From Bog-793 sp963761425 (GTDB lineage: Bacteria > Actinomycetota > Acidimicrobiia > Acidimicrobiales > Bog-793): a stretch of 64,000 nucleotides of DNA. The translations under genes and the position numbers were made by a program. The notes beneath the pieces are model-generated. The model had not been told where the DNA came from and made no database searches. It was given only the letters and a program-made list of their open reading frames with translations. Location: NCBI GenBank assembly GCA_963761425.1, contig CAVXGQ010000002.1, forward strand, positions 248,001-312,000. The letters run 5' to 3'. Of the stretch, positions 42,349 through 50,630 are shown piece after piece. How positions within the stretch are numbered: position 1 is the first letter of the stretch; each line of letters starts with the position of its first letter.

Positions 42349-42942
42349 TCAGGTTGCCGGGGCGGCCGGTCCGGTGGCGAACGAGAAGGGCGGATAGGGC
42401 GCCACGAGCGAGGCGAGGTAACCGAGGAGGCGGGCCTCCCAGCGGACCACGCCGCGCTGGAAGTTCCACAGTCCTTCCGGATACCGCTCGGTGAACAAGA
42501 TAAAAACCGCGGCGATGACCCACACGATCCAGCTGACCACGCCGATCAGCCCGAGCACGATCGCGCTCGGGATCGCCTTCACGATCCGCCAGAGCGCCGA
42601 TCCGACGGTGGGGGACCCGGAGGGGATGATCTCGAGGCGGACGACCGGGTGATGAAAGCCGGGCAACTCGTCCGTCAAGAGCGCGACGTAGGCGAGGACT
42701 CCGACGATGAAGACGAGCACCTTGGTCAGGCCGACGCTGTCCTGCGCGAGGTAGCGATCACCGCCTTCTTGGGCGATGAGGATCGCCGCGACCACCGGTA
42801 GGCCGAGGTAGAGGATTCCACCCTCGGTACCGGAGCCAGCGACCCACGAGACCAGCACGAGGAGCAGGATCCGCAGGAACACATGGGCCCGGCCCATCTT
42901 CTCGGGTCGCGCGAGATCGAAGGTGACCGGGTAGTCCGCCAC
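42349..42942 (-). CDS. DUF4389-domain membrane protein
   Basis: 197 residues. Two helices in the first half (LRILLLVLVSWVAGSGTEGG and VVAAILIAQEGG region) and three further ones (KVLVFIVGVLAYVALLTD, IVLGLIGVVSWIVWVIAAVFIL, RLLGYLASLVAPYPPF). Conserved DUF4389 features: YPVTFDLARPEKMGRAH at the start and TERYPEGLWNFQRGVVRWEARLLGY. The domain is common in actinobacteria; its role is unknown. It lies upstream (in transcription direction) of the RDD-CPBP pair with a 167-bp gap and may be coexpressed. Confidence 0.85.
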   Translation of the reverse strand: MADYPVTFDLARPEKMGRAHVFLRILLLVLVSWVAGSGTEGGILYLGLPVVAAILIAQEGGDRYLAQDSVGLTKVLVFIVGVLAYVALLTDELPGFHHPVVRLEIIPSGSPTVGSALWRIVKAIPSAIVLGLIGVVSWIVWVIAAVFILFTERYPEGLWNFQRGVVRWEARLLGYLASLVAPYPPFSFATGPAAPAT

Positions 42943-42945
42943 GCG

Positions 42946-43434
42946 TCAGGCGCCGTTCAGTTGCGAGGCGAGAGTCTTCGCCCACCGGCGCACCTGGGTC
43001 GGGTCGCGCCAGTCACCGGAGTGCTCTTTCGCCATCGCCCGGGCGGGAAACCCCTTGGCGTCGGGCAAGAGCCGGCCGCCGAAGGTGGTGTGACCACGGG
43101 CGCCGACCCGCTTCATCAGGGCTTGGACCCCCCGCACGGGTGGGATCTCCTTCTCGCTGGCGGAGTTGTCGAGGGGTCCGCTGGAGAAGAAGTAGGTGGG
43201 CCGCTTTCGGAGTTCTCGCGAGTGCCGACGCACAAACCGGCGCGACGACTTGTGCCAGCGTCCGGCGTAGACAGCTCCGCCCACGATGACAACGTCGAAA
43301 TGTTCGAGGTGCTTGATCTGATCCGGTCGAAACAGGCTCACAGTGAGACCTTCCTCCCGCAGGCCGTCGGCCAGCATCTGGGCCAGTTCCTCGGTGCCCC
43401 CCCGTTTCGATCCACAGGTGACCAGGACTCGCAT
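42946..43434 (-). CDS. Flavodoxin-domain protein
   Basis: 162 residues. The FMN-binding beginning is VLVTCGSKRGGTEELAQMLADGL (phosphate loop) and the next loop is VVIVGGAVYAGRWH; the isoalloxazine-side SSGPLDNSAS is present. The length and layout resemble menaquinone-dependent protoporphyrinogen oxidase HemG or related small flavodoxins. The stop is 3 bp before the DUF4389 gene start, so the two are cotranscribed, though the functional link is unclear. Confidence 0.85.
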   Translation of the reverse strand: MRVLVTCGSKRGGTEELAQMLADGLREEGLTVSLFRPDQIKHLEHFDVVIVGGAVYAGRWHKSSRRFVRRHSRELRKRPTYFFSSGPLDNSASEKEIPPVRGVQALMKRVGARGHTTFGGRLLPDAKGFPARAMAKEHSGDWRDPTQVRRWAKTLASQLNGA

Positions 43435-43728
43435 GGGCTCCTCCCCTCCAGACAGCCTTCACCTTGGAACATGCAGCACCCGCGGACATCGTGCCTGGAA
43501 GGACGCCCGGCACTCAAATCGTCCCCATAGCTCTGGAACAGTGTGAAGCGAGGCTGGGTCCGACGACGCGACGAAACCGGTGACCTACGCAGGACGGCGC
43601 CATCATCGCGTGCGACGCCGGATGATGCGCCGGGAGCGAGGAGCCGTTGAGGGGTGTTGGCGCGTTCCACGCCCGGGTGCCACACGCCTCCGGGTCGGTG
43701 AGGCCTGGATCGGACGGCCCCGCGACCC
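43435..43728. other. Intergenic stretch without a supported gene
   Basis: About 290 bp; no convincing frame, hairpin or repeat seen. Confidence 0.3.
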
Positions 43729-44265
43729 TCAAGGTCCTACGGCTGCTTCCAGGATCTTGGCGGTGGTGCGAAAAAACCTGGTGGTTAGCTGGGTCTGCAA
43801 GGTCTTGGCGAGGAAGCTCGGAAAGTCCGGCGGCTTGCCACCGACGATGCGCCAGGTCATGAAGGCCTCGTAGTCGGTGGCGTCGATGATCTCCATGTCT
43901 TCTTTGTCGGAGCGAATCGGTAGGTCGAGCGGTGGCAGGCGCCGGGCCGTGAAGGCCGCGCACAGCCGCAGGTCGGGTGTCGCGTCAATCTTTCGGAACG
44001 GGTCGCGCGCGATAACGCGCTGCAGCTCGGGGACCGTGCGCAAGAAGACCGGTACTTCGAAGCCCAGGCTGGCCTGGAGGTGTTGTTCGAGGCGCCTGGC
44101 CAAGCCGGACCGATCAGTGGAGGGGTAGTCGAAGAACACATTTCCGCTTTGGATGTACGAACGCACGTCGGAGAGCCCGACCTCGCCGAAAAGACTGCGC
44201 AGGTCCTCCATGCGCACCGTGTGACCCCCGACGTTGATTCCACGCAGCAGGGCGACGTACCGCAT
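43729..44265 (-). CDS. DUF1697 protein
   Basis: 178 residues covering the whole domain: MRYVALLRGINVGGHTVRMEDLRSLF at the N-terminus, SYIQSGNVFF at about 40, and FLAKTLQTQLTTRFFRTTAKILEA at the end. DUF1697 proteins are small soluble proteins of unknown biochemical function, widespread in actinobacteria. Complete and intact, apparently monocistronic. Confidence 0.88.
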   Translation of the reverse strand: MRYVALLRGINVGGHTVRMEDLRSLFGEVGLSDVRSYIQSGNVFFDYPSTDRSGLARRLEQHLQASLGFEVPVFLRTVPELQRVIARDPFRKIDATPDLRLCAAFTARRLPPLDLPIRSDKEDMEIIDATDYEAFMTWRIVGGKPPDFPSFLAKTLQTQLTTRFFRTTAKILEAAVGP

Positions 44266-44352
44266 GCCCGTATCTTCTAGCGGTTCTCGTCGTGGCCCCG
44301 TTCCAGCCGGCGGTGCTCGTCGCGCCGGGTCGTTCCGGTCGCGGCCTTCCGA

Positions 44353-44733
44353 TTAGGAGTCCCCGGCATCCGGCGCCGGCGACGTGAGACGTCGATGGAT
44401 CTCCTGGATCCGGTCTGAGTCGGCTTGACGCTGGGACTGAAACTCCTCGTGCGCCTTGGCCATGATCTCTGCGGTGATGCGCGGGTGCTTCGACAGCACC
44501 GGGTGGTGCTTGCGGCAAGCCTTGTACGGCGTTCCTTCTACCCTGTGCAGGCCGATCCTCCAGCATCCCTTGTCGTGGCAGTTGATGTGCCTCAGACCGA
44601 CGATGACCGCGCCGACGATGGTGAGCTCCCCGATGTCGGAGCCCGTACCTGACCAGAAGCCGTAATGGGGACCGCTGCCGCCAATCCCGAAGAACCAGTA
44701 CAGCCAGTTGCCAATGGAGTGCAATACGTTCAT
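44353..44733 (-). CDS. Phage-like small membrane protein
   Basis: 126 residues. A hydrophobic N-terminal segment (LHSIGNWLYWFFGIGGSG) and a second one at about 35-48 (IGELTIVGAVIVGLRHINC) are followed by a soluble part with conserved cysteines and histidines (CHDKGCWRIGLHRVEGTPYKACRKHHP) and a charged helix. This combination occurs repeatedly in actinobacteriophage genomes and in integrated elements of related bacteria. The C/H set may bind a metal. Function unknown. Confidence 0.7.
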   Translation of the reverse strand: MNVLHSIGNWLYWFFGIGGSGPHYGFWSGTGSDIGELTIVGAVIVGLRHINCHDKGCWRIGLHRVEGTPYKACRKHHPVLSKHPRITAEIMAKAHEEFQSQRQADSDRIQEIHRRLTSPAPDAGDS

Positions 44734-45239
44734 GAAGCTTCCTCTCCTTCCGTCTTGGCTCTGGCCACAGCCCGGTGACAGGGGTCACGACGAAGGCCAT
44801 CGTCACCGATGTCTGGCTCCCGTTGACGAGGATTTCCCTTGAGGATGATTCTGCACCGCACGACGCCCAAGGCGGGGGATCCGTCGCCAACGCTTCCGGT
44901 CCCGGGTGCGCGGCCGCGGTCACGGGACCGGTCGGCCTGCCGAAAGACGAGGCTGGCGGAATACCCCCGGCGGTGCGCAGACGGTCGCGGTTTCCTCTCC
45001 TGCTCGCCACTCCTGGCGGGTGGACTCTCGGCGTGCCGACGATTGCCACCCGTTCCCGAGCCGCTCCCGGACCAAGATACGGAATGCGGGTGTGGACTTC
45101 GACACCGGCGCTCATCCGGTTCAGAGCCGGGAAGCGGCGTCGTCTGCGGAACTGTCCGACTCGGGGCCGTCGGAGTGGGTCAGCCGGAAGATGCCGACCT
45201 TTCGAAGGAAAGGGCGTATTCTGGTTTGGGGTCCGCCGT
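44734..45239. other. Gap without a supported gene
   Basis: About 500 bp. Frames on both strands are shadow-like. It separates the phage-like gene from the end of the ABC exporter operon. Confidence 0.35.
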
Positions 45240-47037
45240 CTACCGGTAAGCCCTCGCCTGCAGTCGGAAGAGCTCCGCGTAGAGATCGTCGTTGGCCATG
45301 AGCTCTCGGTGTGTTCCTTGCTCCCAGAGCTTCCCGCCTCTTAGGACCGCGATGCTGTCGGCCATGAGGACGGTCGAGAATCGGTGGGAGACCAGGACGG
45401 TGATCCCGCCGAGAGCCCGCGGGTCGTCTTGGCCGACGAGGCGTAGCGCTCGAACAGCGCGTGCTCCGCCGAGGCGTCGAGGGCCGCGGCCGGCTCGTCG
45501 AGGACGAGGAATAGCGGCAGGTCGCGCATCAGGCAGCGTGCCAGGCCGACCAGCTGCCACTGTCCACCGGAGAGGTCGACGCCGTCGGCGTAGCCGCGTC
45601 CAACGTAACCCGCCAGCCCATTTGGCACGATCTCCTGCACCCGCTCGGCGCGGGCGTTGTGCACCGCCCGATCGAGCGATCGGTCGTCGTCCAAGCGGGA
45701 GACCTCGCCGAGGCCGACGCTCTCGCGCAGCGTGAGCTCGACGCGGAAGAAGTCCTGGAACAAGGTGGCCACCCGGGCCCGCCACTCCTCCGGGTCGAGA
45801 TCGGCGAGGTCGACCCCGTCGACGAGGATCCGCCCCGACGTCGGTAGGTACAGGCCGCAGAGCAACTTCACCAGGGTGGACTTGCCCGCTCCGTTCTCAC
45901 CGACGAGCGCGAGGGTCGAACCCGCCGGGATCTCCAGGGAGAAGTCGTCGAGCACCGGCGCGGATCCCCCGGGGTAGGCGAAGGTCAGATTCTCGAGGGT
46001 GATCCCCCGGGTGAGGCGTTGGGGCACCGGCCGGTAAACCCCCCCGCCGCTCGGCCGGGGTCGGGAGGTGCCTTTTCGGGCGACGTCGCGCAGCGACTGG
46101 ATCCGCTCGACGGTGCGCCCGGCGGTCTGGAGGATGGAGAGCTGTCCGAGGGCGCCGGCCACCTGCACGCTCACCTGGACCGCCAGCGTGATGACGAGCA
46201 CGAGACCGCCGATGCTGGCGTGGCCCTCGCTCGCCTGGCGCACGATGAGGAGGATGGCGCCGCCGTAGCCGAGGGCGAACACGAACTGGCCGAGGGCGCG
46301 CAGCCCGGCGCTCGCCGCCTGCGCCTTCCACATCCGATCGGTGATCTCGTCCCAGGCATCCTTTTGGCGCGGAGCACCTCGCCCTCGGTGCCGAACAGAC
46401 GCAACTCCTTCGCCGAAGAGACGGTGGTGGCGAGCTCGATGAGGTGCCGGTTGAGCCGGACCTTTTCGGCGGTGTGCTCCCGGGCCGCCTCGAGGATCGT
46501 CTGGGCGCGCCGGCCGAGGAGCACTGGCGGTATCGCGAACACCGGCAGGAAGGCGAGCCAGGGGTCGAGGTGGATGAGGATGCCGGCGGTGATCGCGGTC
46601 TGGAGCAGCAAGCCGGTGAGCTGGAGTACCCCTTCGAGCGCCCGGGTGCTGGAGAACAATCCCGTCCGGACCAGGTCGACGTAGTCGGCGACCTGCGGAT
46701 CATCGAGGTGCTCGATGCCGGTCGGGCCGTTTACCGGCTCGACGAGCTCGACCCGCAGCCCGGTTTCCTGGAGCTCAGCGAGCTCGAAGTAGTCGAGGTG
46801 GGCAAAGTGGCCGCACATCAGCTGGGCGACGAGCAAGACCGCGGCGACCACCGCGAGGACGAGGGCGGAACCGCCGCGGTGACCGAGGATGTCGTCGACG
46901 AAGTCGGCGAGAGCCAACGCGGCGAGGGGCGCGGCGACATAACCGGCGAACATGAGCGTGACGGCCCGCAGCAGGCGGCGTCGGTCGAGACGCCACCCGA
47001 GGGCGATGAGGAAGCGCGCCGCGGTCAGGACCTTCAT
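45240..47037 (-). pseudogene. ABC exporter (membrane + ATPase), broken by two frameshifts
   Basis: The N-terminal membrane part (from ATG 47037; LYRAVTLMF-like helices, VNGPTGIEHLDDPQVADYV loop) is in one frame. The rest of the membrane domain and the ATPase start in a second (Walker A GENGAGKST, signature DLSGGQWQ, FLVLDEPAAALDA). The end (GGITVLVSHRFSTVLMADSIAVL, ELFRLQARAYR) is in a third. The breaks are near 46362-46365 (run of T/A) and 45423-45429. Each is a single-base deletion relative to a continuous 600-residue protein. The start overlaps the upstream exporter stop (ATGA, 47034-47037), so a heterodimeric exporter is implied. Could be two sequencing errors. Confidence 0.82.
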
Positions 47038-49025
47038 GCCTGGGATCCCATCACGTCGACCTCGTCTTCGGCTTCCTGCTCGGCGAAGCGTCTCGCCTGC
47101 AGCGCGAACAGCTCGGCGTAGCGACCGCCCTCCGCCAAGAGCGCGTCGTGGGATCCGTCCTCCACGACCCGGCCGCCCTCGAGGACGACGATTCGGTCGG
47201 CCCGGCGGACCGTGGAGAAGCGGTGCGAGATCACGATAGAGGTGAGGCCGCTGGTGAGCTCCAGGAAACGATCGAAAAAGGCGACCTCAGCCCGCACGTC
47301 GAGCTGGGCGGTCGGCTCGTCGAGCACGAGCACCGAGGCGCCGGCCTCCACGGAGAACAGCGCCCGGGCCAACGCGATCCGCTGCCACTGGCCCCCCGAG
47401 AGGTCCACCCCTCCCCGGTAGCGGCTGGAAAGCGGGGTGGCCGTGCCGTTGGGCAGCCCGGCGACGATCTCTTCGGCGCCCGCCCAGGCGAGGGCCCGGG
47501 CGCAGGCCGCGTCGTCACCCGCCTGGTCCGGCGCGCCGAGGACCACGTTGGTCCGGGCGTCGAGCTCGTAGCGGACGAAGTCCTGAAAGATGACGGCGAT
47601 CCGCCGCTGCCAGGCGCGGGAATCCAGAGCGGCGAGGTCGATGCCATCGACGAGGATCCTCCCGCCGGTCGGCTCGTAGAGGCGGCCGAGGAGCTTCACG
47701 AGCGTGGTCTTGCCGGCCCCGTTCAACCCGACGATGGCGGTCGAGCGCCCCGCCGGCAGTTCGAGATCGAGCCCGTCGAGGACCGGTTCATCCGACCCGG
47801 GATAGGCGAAGCGGACCCGCTCGAAGCGGATCTCGGACTGGGGCAGTCCGGTGGCGGGGAGCGACCCGGATGCCACCTTCGCGGCACCCTCGGTGAAGCG
47901 TCGCTCCAGCTCGTCGATCCTTGACATCGCGTACATGCCGTACTGGGTCTGTACGTCTGCTTCGGGAAAGAAGACTCCGAATCGCAGCGGAACCGAGATC
48001 GCCTGGATGGCGAGCGAGAGCTCGAGCACCGACAGGCGTCCTTGAACCGCCTCATCGCGCAGTATCACCAGCACGACGATGGCGCCGAGAAGCGACAGGG
48101 CGGTGAACACGAGGAAAGGAACAAAGTAGATGCGGCGCCGCTCCCGCCAGTACGGGCGAATGTAACCGTCACATTCCCGTCGTGCCCGGGCCGAGAACCA
48201 GGGGAGGATCCCGAGGACCCGCATCTCCTTGGCGAGGGCGGAGCTGCTGCCGGAGTCGATGACGTACGCCATGCGCCGACGCGCGCCGCTGAGCGAATCG
48301 ATGATTCCTGCCCATCGGCCGAGCGATCCCCGCTGGCCGAAGCGGGCGACGAGGGCGGTGCAGGCGACGACGATGGCGGGAAGCGGCCCGAGTACCACAC
48401 CGACCAGCACGACTGCGCCGACTAGCTGGGCATAGCGCGCCACCAGCGCCAGCATCCCGGCGGTCGCCGCGCCCGGGGTGGTGAAGTACTCGACGAGTCC
48501 GGTGCGGGCGTCGTTGAGCTTGTCGAGGGCCTCCCGCTGTTCGAGGACCGCCATCGGGGCCTCGGTTAGCGACGCGGTCATGAGATGCCGCGCACAGTGG
48601 CCGTCGGCCCGGCGGGTGACGAGCTCGCCGAGCGCGGCCTGCAGGGGCGAGAGGACGTTCTGGAGGATCAGTGCGCCGATGGCCAGCGCGAAGGCCGCGA
48701 GCACGGCTCCCCACGGACCGCTGCCGTGATGGTGCGCGAAGGCCGGTACCCGACCGATCATGACGCTGGTGCCGACGACGAAACCGAGCGGTAGCAGTCC
48801 GATGACGAGGTTGACGAGCACCGAGCACGCCACGGCCAGCCCTCCGGCGCGTGGCAGAAGACGGGCGATGGATCGCCACCGTCCGTACCGGGCACGAAGG
48901 GCGTCGAACCACCGGCGCGACAAGGCCGTCTGAGCGCGTTCCACCAATCCCCCGAATCGAGTGCTTGCGTCAGGCACTCTAGCTATCGACCGACGGGGGA
49001 CCGAACGACGAACCTTCGAGCCCAC
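47034..49025 (-). CDS. ABC exporter, membrane domain fused to ATPase
   Basis: 663 residues (a GTG start slightly downstream is possible because the first 30 residues are unconserved). Six membrane helices in residues about 60-325, then the ATPase with Walker A GLNGAGKTT (433-441), signature DLSGGQWQ, Walker B VLVLDEPT and an H-loop in VISHRFSTV. It is a half-transporter expected to pair with the following gene, which starts inside its stop codon. The TM-domain features (EALDKLNDARTGLVEYF) place it with bacterial multidrug/lipid or peptide exporters, but the substrate is unknown. Confidence 0.9.
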   Translation of the reverse strand: MGSKVRRSVPRRSIARVPDASTRFGGLVERAQTALSRRWFDALRARYGRWRSIARLLPRAGGLAVACSVLVNLVIGLLPLGFVVGTSVMIGRVPAFAHHHGSGPWGAVLAAFALAIGALILQNVLSPLQAALGELVTRRADGHCARHLMTASLTEAPMAVLEQREALDKLNDARTGLVEYFTTPGAATAGMLALVARYAQLVGAVVLVGVVLGPLPAIVVACTALVARFGQRGSLGRWAGIIDSLSGARRRMAYVIDSGSSSALAKEMRVLGILPWFSARARRECDGYIRPYWRERRRIYFVPFLVFTALSLLGAIVVLVILRDEAVQGRLSVLELSLAIQAISVPLRFGVFFPEADVQTQYGMYAMSRIDELERRFTEGAAKVASGSLPATGLPQSEIRFERVRFAYPGSDEPVLDGLDLELPAGRSTAIVGLNGAGKTTLVKLLGRLYEPTGGRILVDGIDLAALDSRAWQRRIAVIFQDFVRYELDARTNVVLGAPDQAGDDAACARALAWAGAEEIVAGLPNGTATPLSSRYRGGVDLSGGQWQRIALARALFSVEAGASVLVLDEPTAQLDVRAEVAFFDRFLELTSGLTSIVISHRFSTVRRADRIVVLEGGRVVEDGSHDALLAEGGRYAELFALQARRFAEQEAEDEVDVMGSQA

Positions 49026-49221
49026 ACGCCGGCGGGTTACGGGCCCGGTGTCGGATCAGTTCCTTACGGTCCCAAGGATCTCGACCGGAGGTCCTTCAGG
49101 GTGCTCCGCCACCCACCGGACCCCGCCGTCCGTGTCGAGCGTCCTTATGTTGGGCCTCTCCACAGCCGCAAGCCCGGCGGCATATCGCGGCGTTGCACCC
49201 CTCGGCGTGACGTGAGTTCGG

Positions 49222-49869
49222 TCAGGACGACTGAGGGTGATTGGCGGTGGCGGCTCGAACCCGGTAGCTGGCAGGGGGTAGTTCACCGTCGGCGCGTCCT
49301 TTGGCCAGGAGATCCCCCCACCAGGCAAGATCGTCCAGCGTGATGGTCATGGCCACCTCGGTCATCGGATCGATCGGCGCCTGTTGCTCATTGAACGCCG
49401 TCGCCACCTTGGGAACGAGGATGTTGTTTCGCAGTGGCACCATCTCGGCTTCGATGGCGACGTCGATGAGGTGCTCGATGGCCCGGACGCCCGCGGCGAT
49501 CCCGCTGCTGTAGCCGACCGACGCGAGCGGCTTGTTGCGTAGGGCGTAGCTGACGAACACGTTGTCGAAGGCGTTCTTCAGCGCGCCGGGGATCGAATGG
49601 AGGTACTCGGCGGTCACGACCAGTAGCGCGTCGGCCTCCCTCATCTTGTCGTTCCAGCGCCGCACGATGGGTTGGGAATAGGTGGGGTTAGCGGGGTCGC
49701 CGATCGTGCCGGCGTGCTCTTGGAACAGGGGCAGGGGCCAGTCCCGCAGGTCAAGGACCTCGACGTCGAAAGCTCCATGGGCCTTCGCCCTTTGCACGAC
49801 CCAGGGGACGACCAGGTCGGCCGCCCGGGTGGGTCTCGTGCTCCCGATCAGGATCTTGAGGTTGAGCAT
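49222..49869 (-). CDS. NADPH-dependent FMN reductase
   Basis: 215 residues. Flavodoxin-like fold: LKILIGSTRPTRAADLVVPWV (FMN phosphate loop), VLDLRDWPLPLFQEHAG, VTAEYLHSIPGALKNAFDNV and KPLASVGYSSGIAAGVRAIEHL. This is the NADPH-dependent FMN reductase/azoreductase-like group (as in ChrR, YwqN). The gene diverges from a MarR gene with about 100 bp between the starts, so it is probably its target. The likely role is reduction of quinones, flavins or xenobiotics. Confidence 0.9.
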   Translation of the reverse strand: MLNLKILIGSTRPTRAADLVVPWVVQRAKAHGAFDVEVLDLRDWPLPLFQEHAGTIGDPANPTYSQPIVRRWNDKMREADALLVVTAEYLHSIPGALKNAFDNVFVSYALRNKPLASVGYSSGIAAGVRAIEHLIDVAIEAEMVPLRNNILVPKVATAFNEQQAPIDPMTEVAMTITLDDLAWWGDLLAKGRADGELPPASYRVRAATANHPQSS

Positions 49870-49889
49870 GCGGACTCCAGGGCATTGGT

Positions 49890-49935
49890 TTGGGTACTTA
49901 ATGATTGATAGTATAAAGCATCTGCCAGATACTTG
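49890..49935. promoter_or_regulatory. Divergent promoter/operator region of the FMN reductase and MarR genes
   Basis: The most AT-rich segment around. It contains ATCTG-C-CAGAT at 49920-49930, and the repeated TACTTAA/TACTTGA at each end. A MarR dimer could bind the dyad and control both genes. Confidence 0.45.
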
Positions 49936-49965
49936 AGAGCGTCAAGGGCCTGCCGAGGGGGCGCG

Positions 49966-50424
49966 ATGGGTGAACGGCGTGGGAACGGCGACACCGACGA
50001 TCTCATCGACGGTCTGCTCGAGGTGACTCGGCGCGTGCAACACGTTGTCTCCGCGGTGGCCGTGCGGCACGACCTGACCGCGCAGCAGGTAGGCCTGTTG
50101 CGGATGCTCGACCGGCCGGTGTCCATGCGGGCGTTCGCCGAGGACCTGTCGTGCGACCCTTCCAACGTGACGGGGCTGGTCGACCGGGCCGAACGCCTCG
50201 GCCTCGTGCAAAGGGTGTCCGACCCGCGGGACCGGCGCGTCCGGATGCTCACGTTGACACCGAAGGGTCGCTGGATCCGCGACCGGGTGAACCGCGACAT
50301 CGCCCAAGGGGTTCACGAGGTGCTCGATCTGACTCCGACCGACAGCTTCCCGGTCGCGCTGTTGCTCAGGACGAAGAGCTCGGCTCCGGCCATAGGGGAA
50401 ACCGGCACGAACGCGATTTGTTAA
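49966..50424 (+). CDS. MarR-family regulator
   Basis: 152 residues from ATG 49966, preceded by a GAGGGGG; TTG 49933 is the alternative. The winged helix covers about residues 35-105 (TAQQVGLLRMLDRPVSMRAFAEDLSCDPSNVTGLVDRAERLGLVQR, wing DPRDRRVRMLTLT). Two dimerisation helices flank it. It faces the FMN reductase gene and is presumably its repressor, responding to an oxidant or small aromatic compound. Confidence 0.9.
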   Translation: MGERRGNGDTDDLIDGLLEVTRRVQHVVSAVAVRHDLTAQQVGLLRMLDRPVSMRAFAEDLSCDPSNVTGLVDRAERLGLVQRVSDPRDRRVRMLTLTPKGRWIRDRVNRDIAQGVHEVLDLTPTDSFPVALLLRTKSSAPAIGETGTNAIC

Positions 50425-50630
50425 TCGGACGTCGATTTCAGCGCCACCGCCCTGTCGGGATCCCGGCTCTGGCCGGCGAAGCCCGCAGCCTCCGGGTCAT
50501 AGGGTCATGAAGCTCCCCCTGGGGGCCGGGTCCGACGCTCGGGGAGGCGTGCCACCGACCCGTCCGCGGTTGCCCGGCATCGGCCCGGCGGGGGCACGGA
50601 ATCCTCGAGGGACTTGACCTCCGGCGCGGC

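Noticed and set aside
44775..45344. 189-codon plus-strand frame
   Set aside because: No domain or start signal and a shadow-like composition; it runs into the end of the ABC exporter gene on the other strand.
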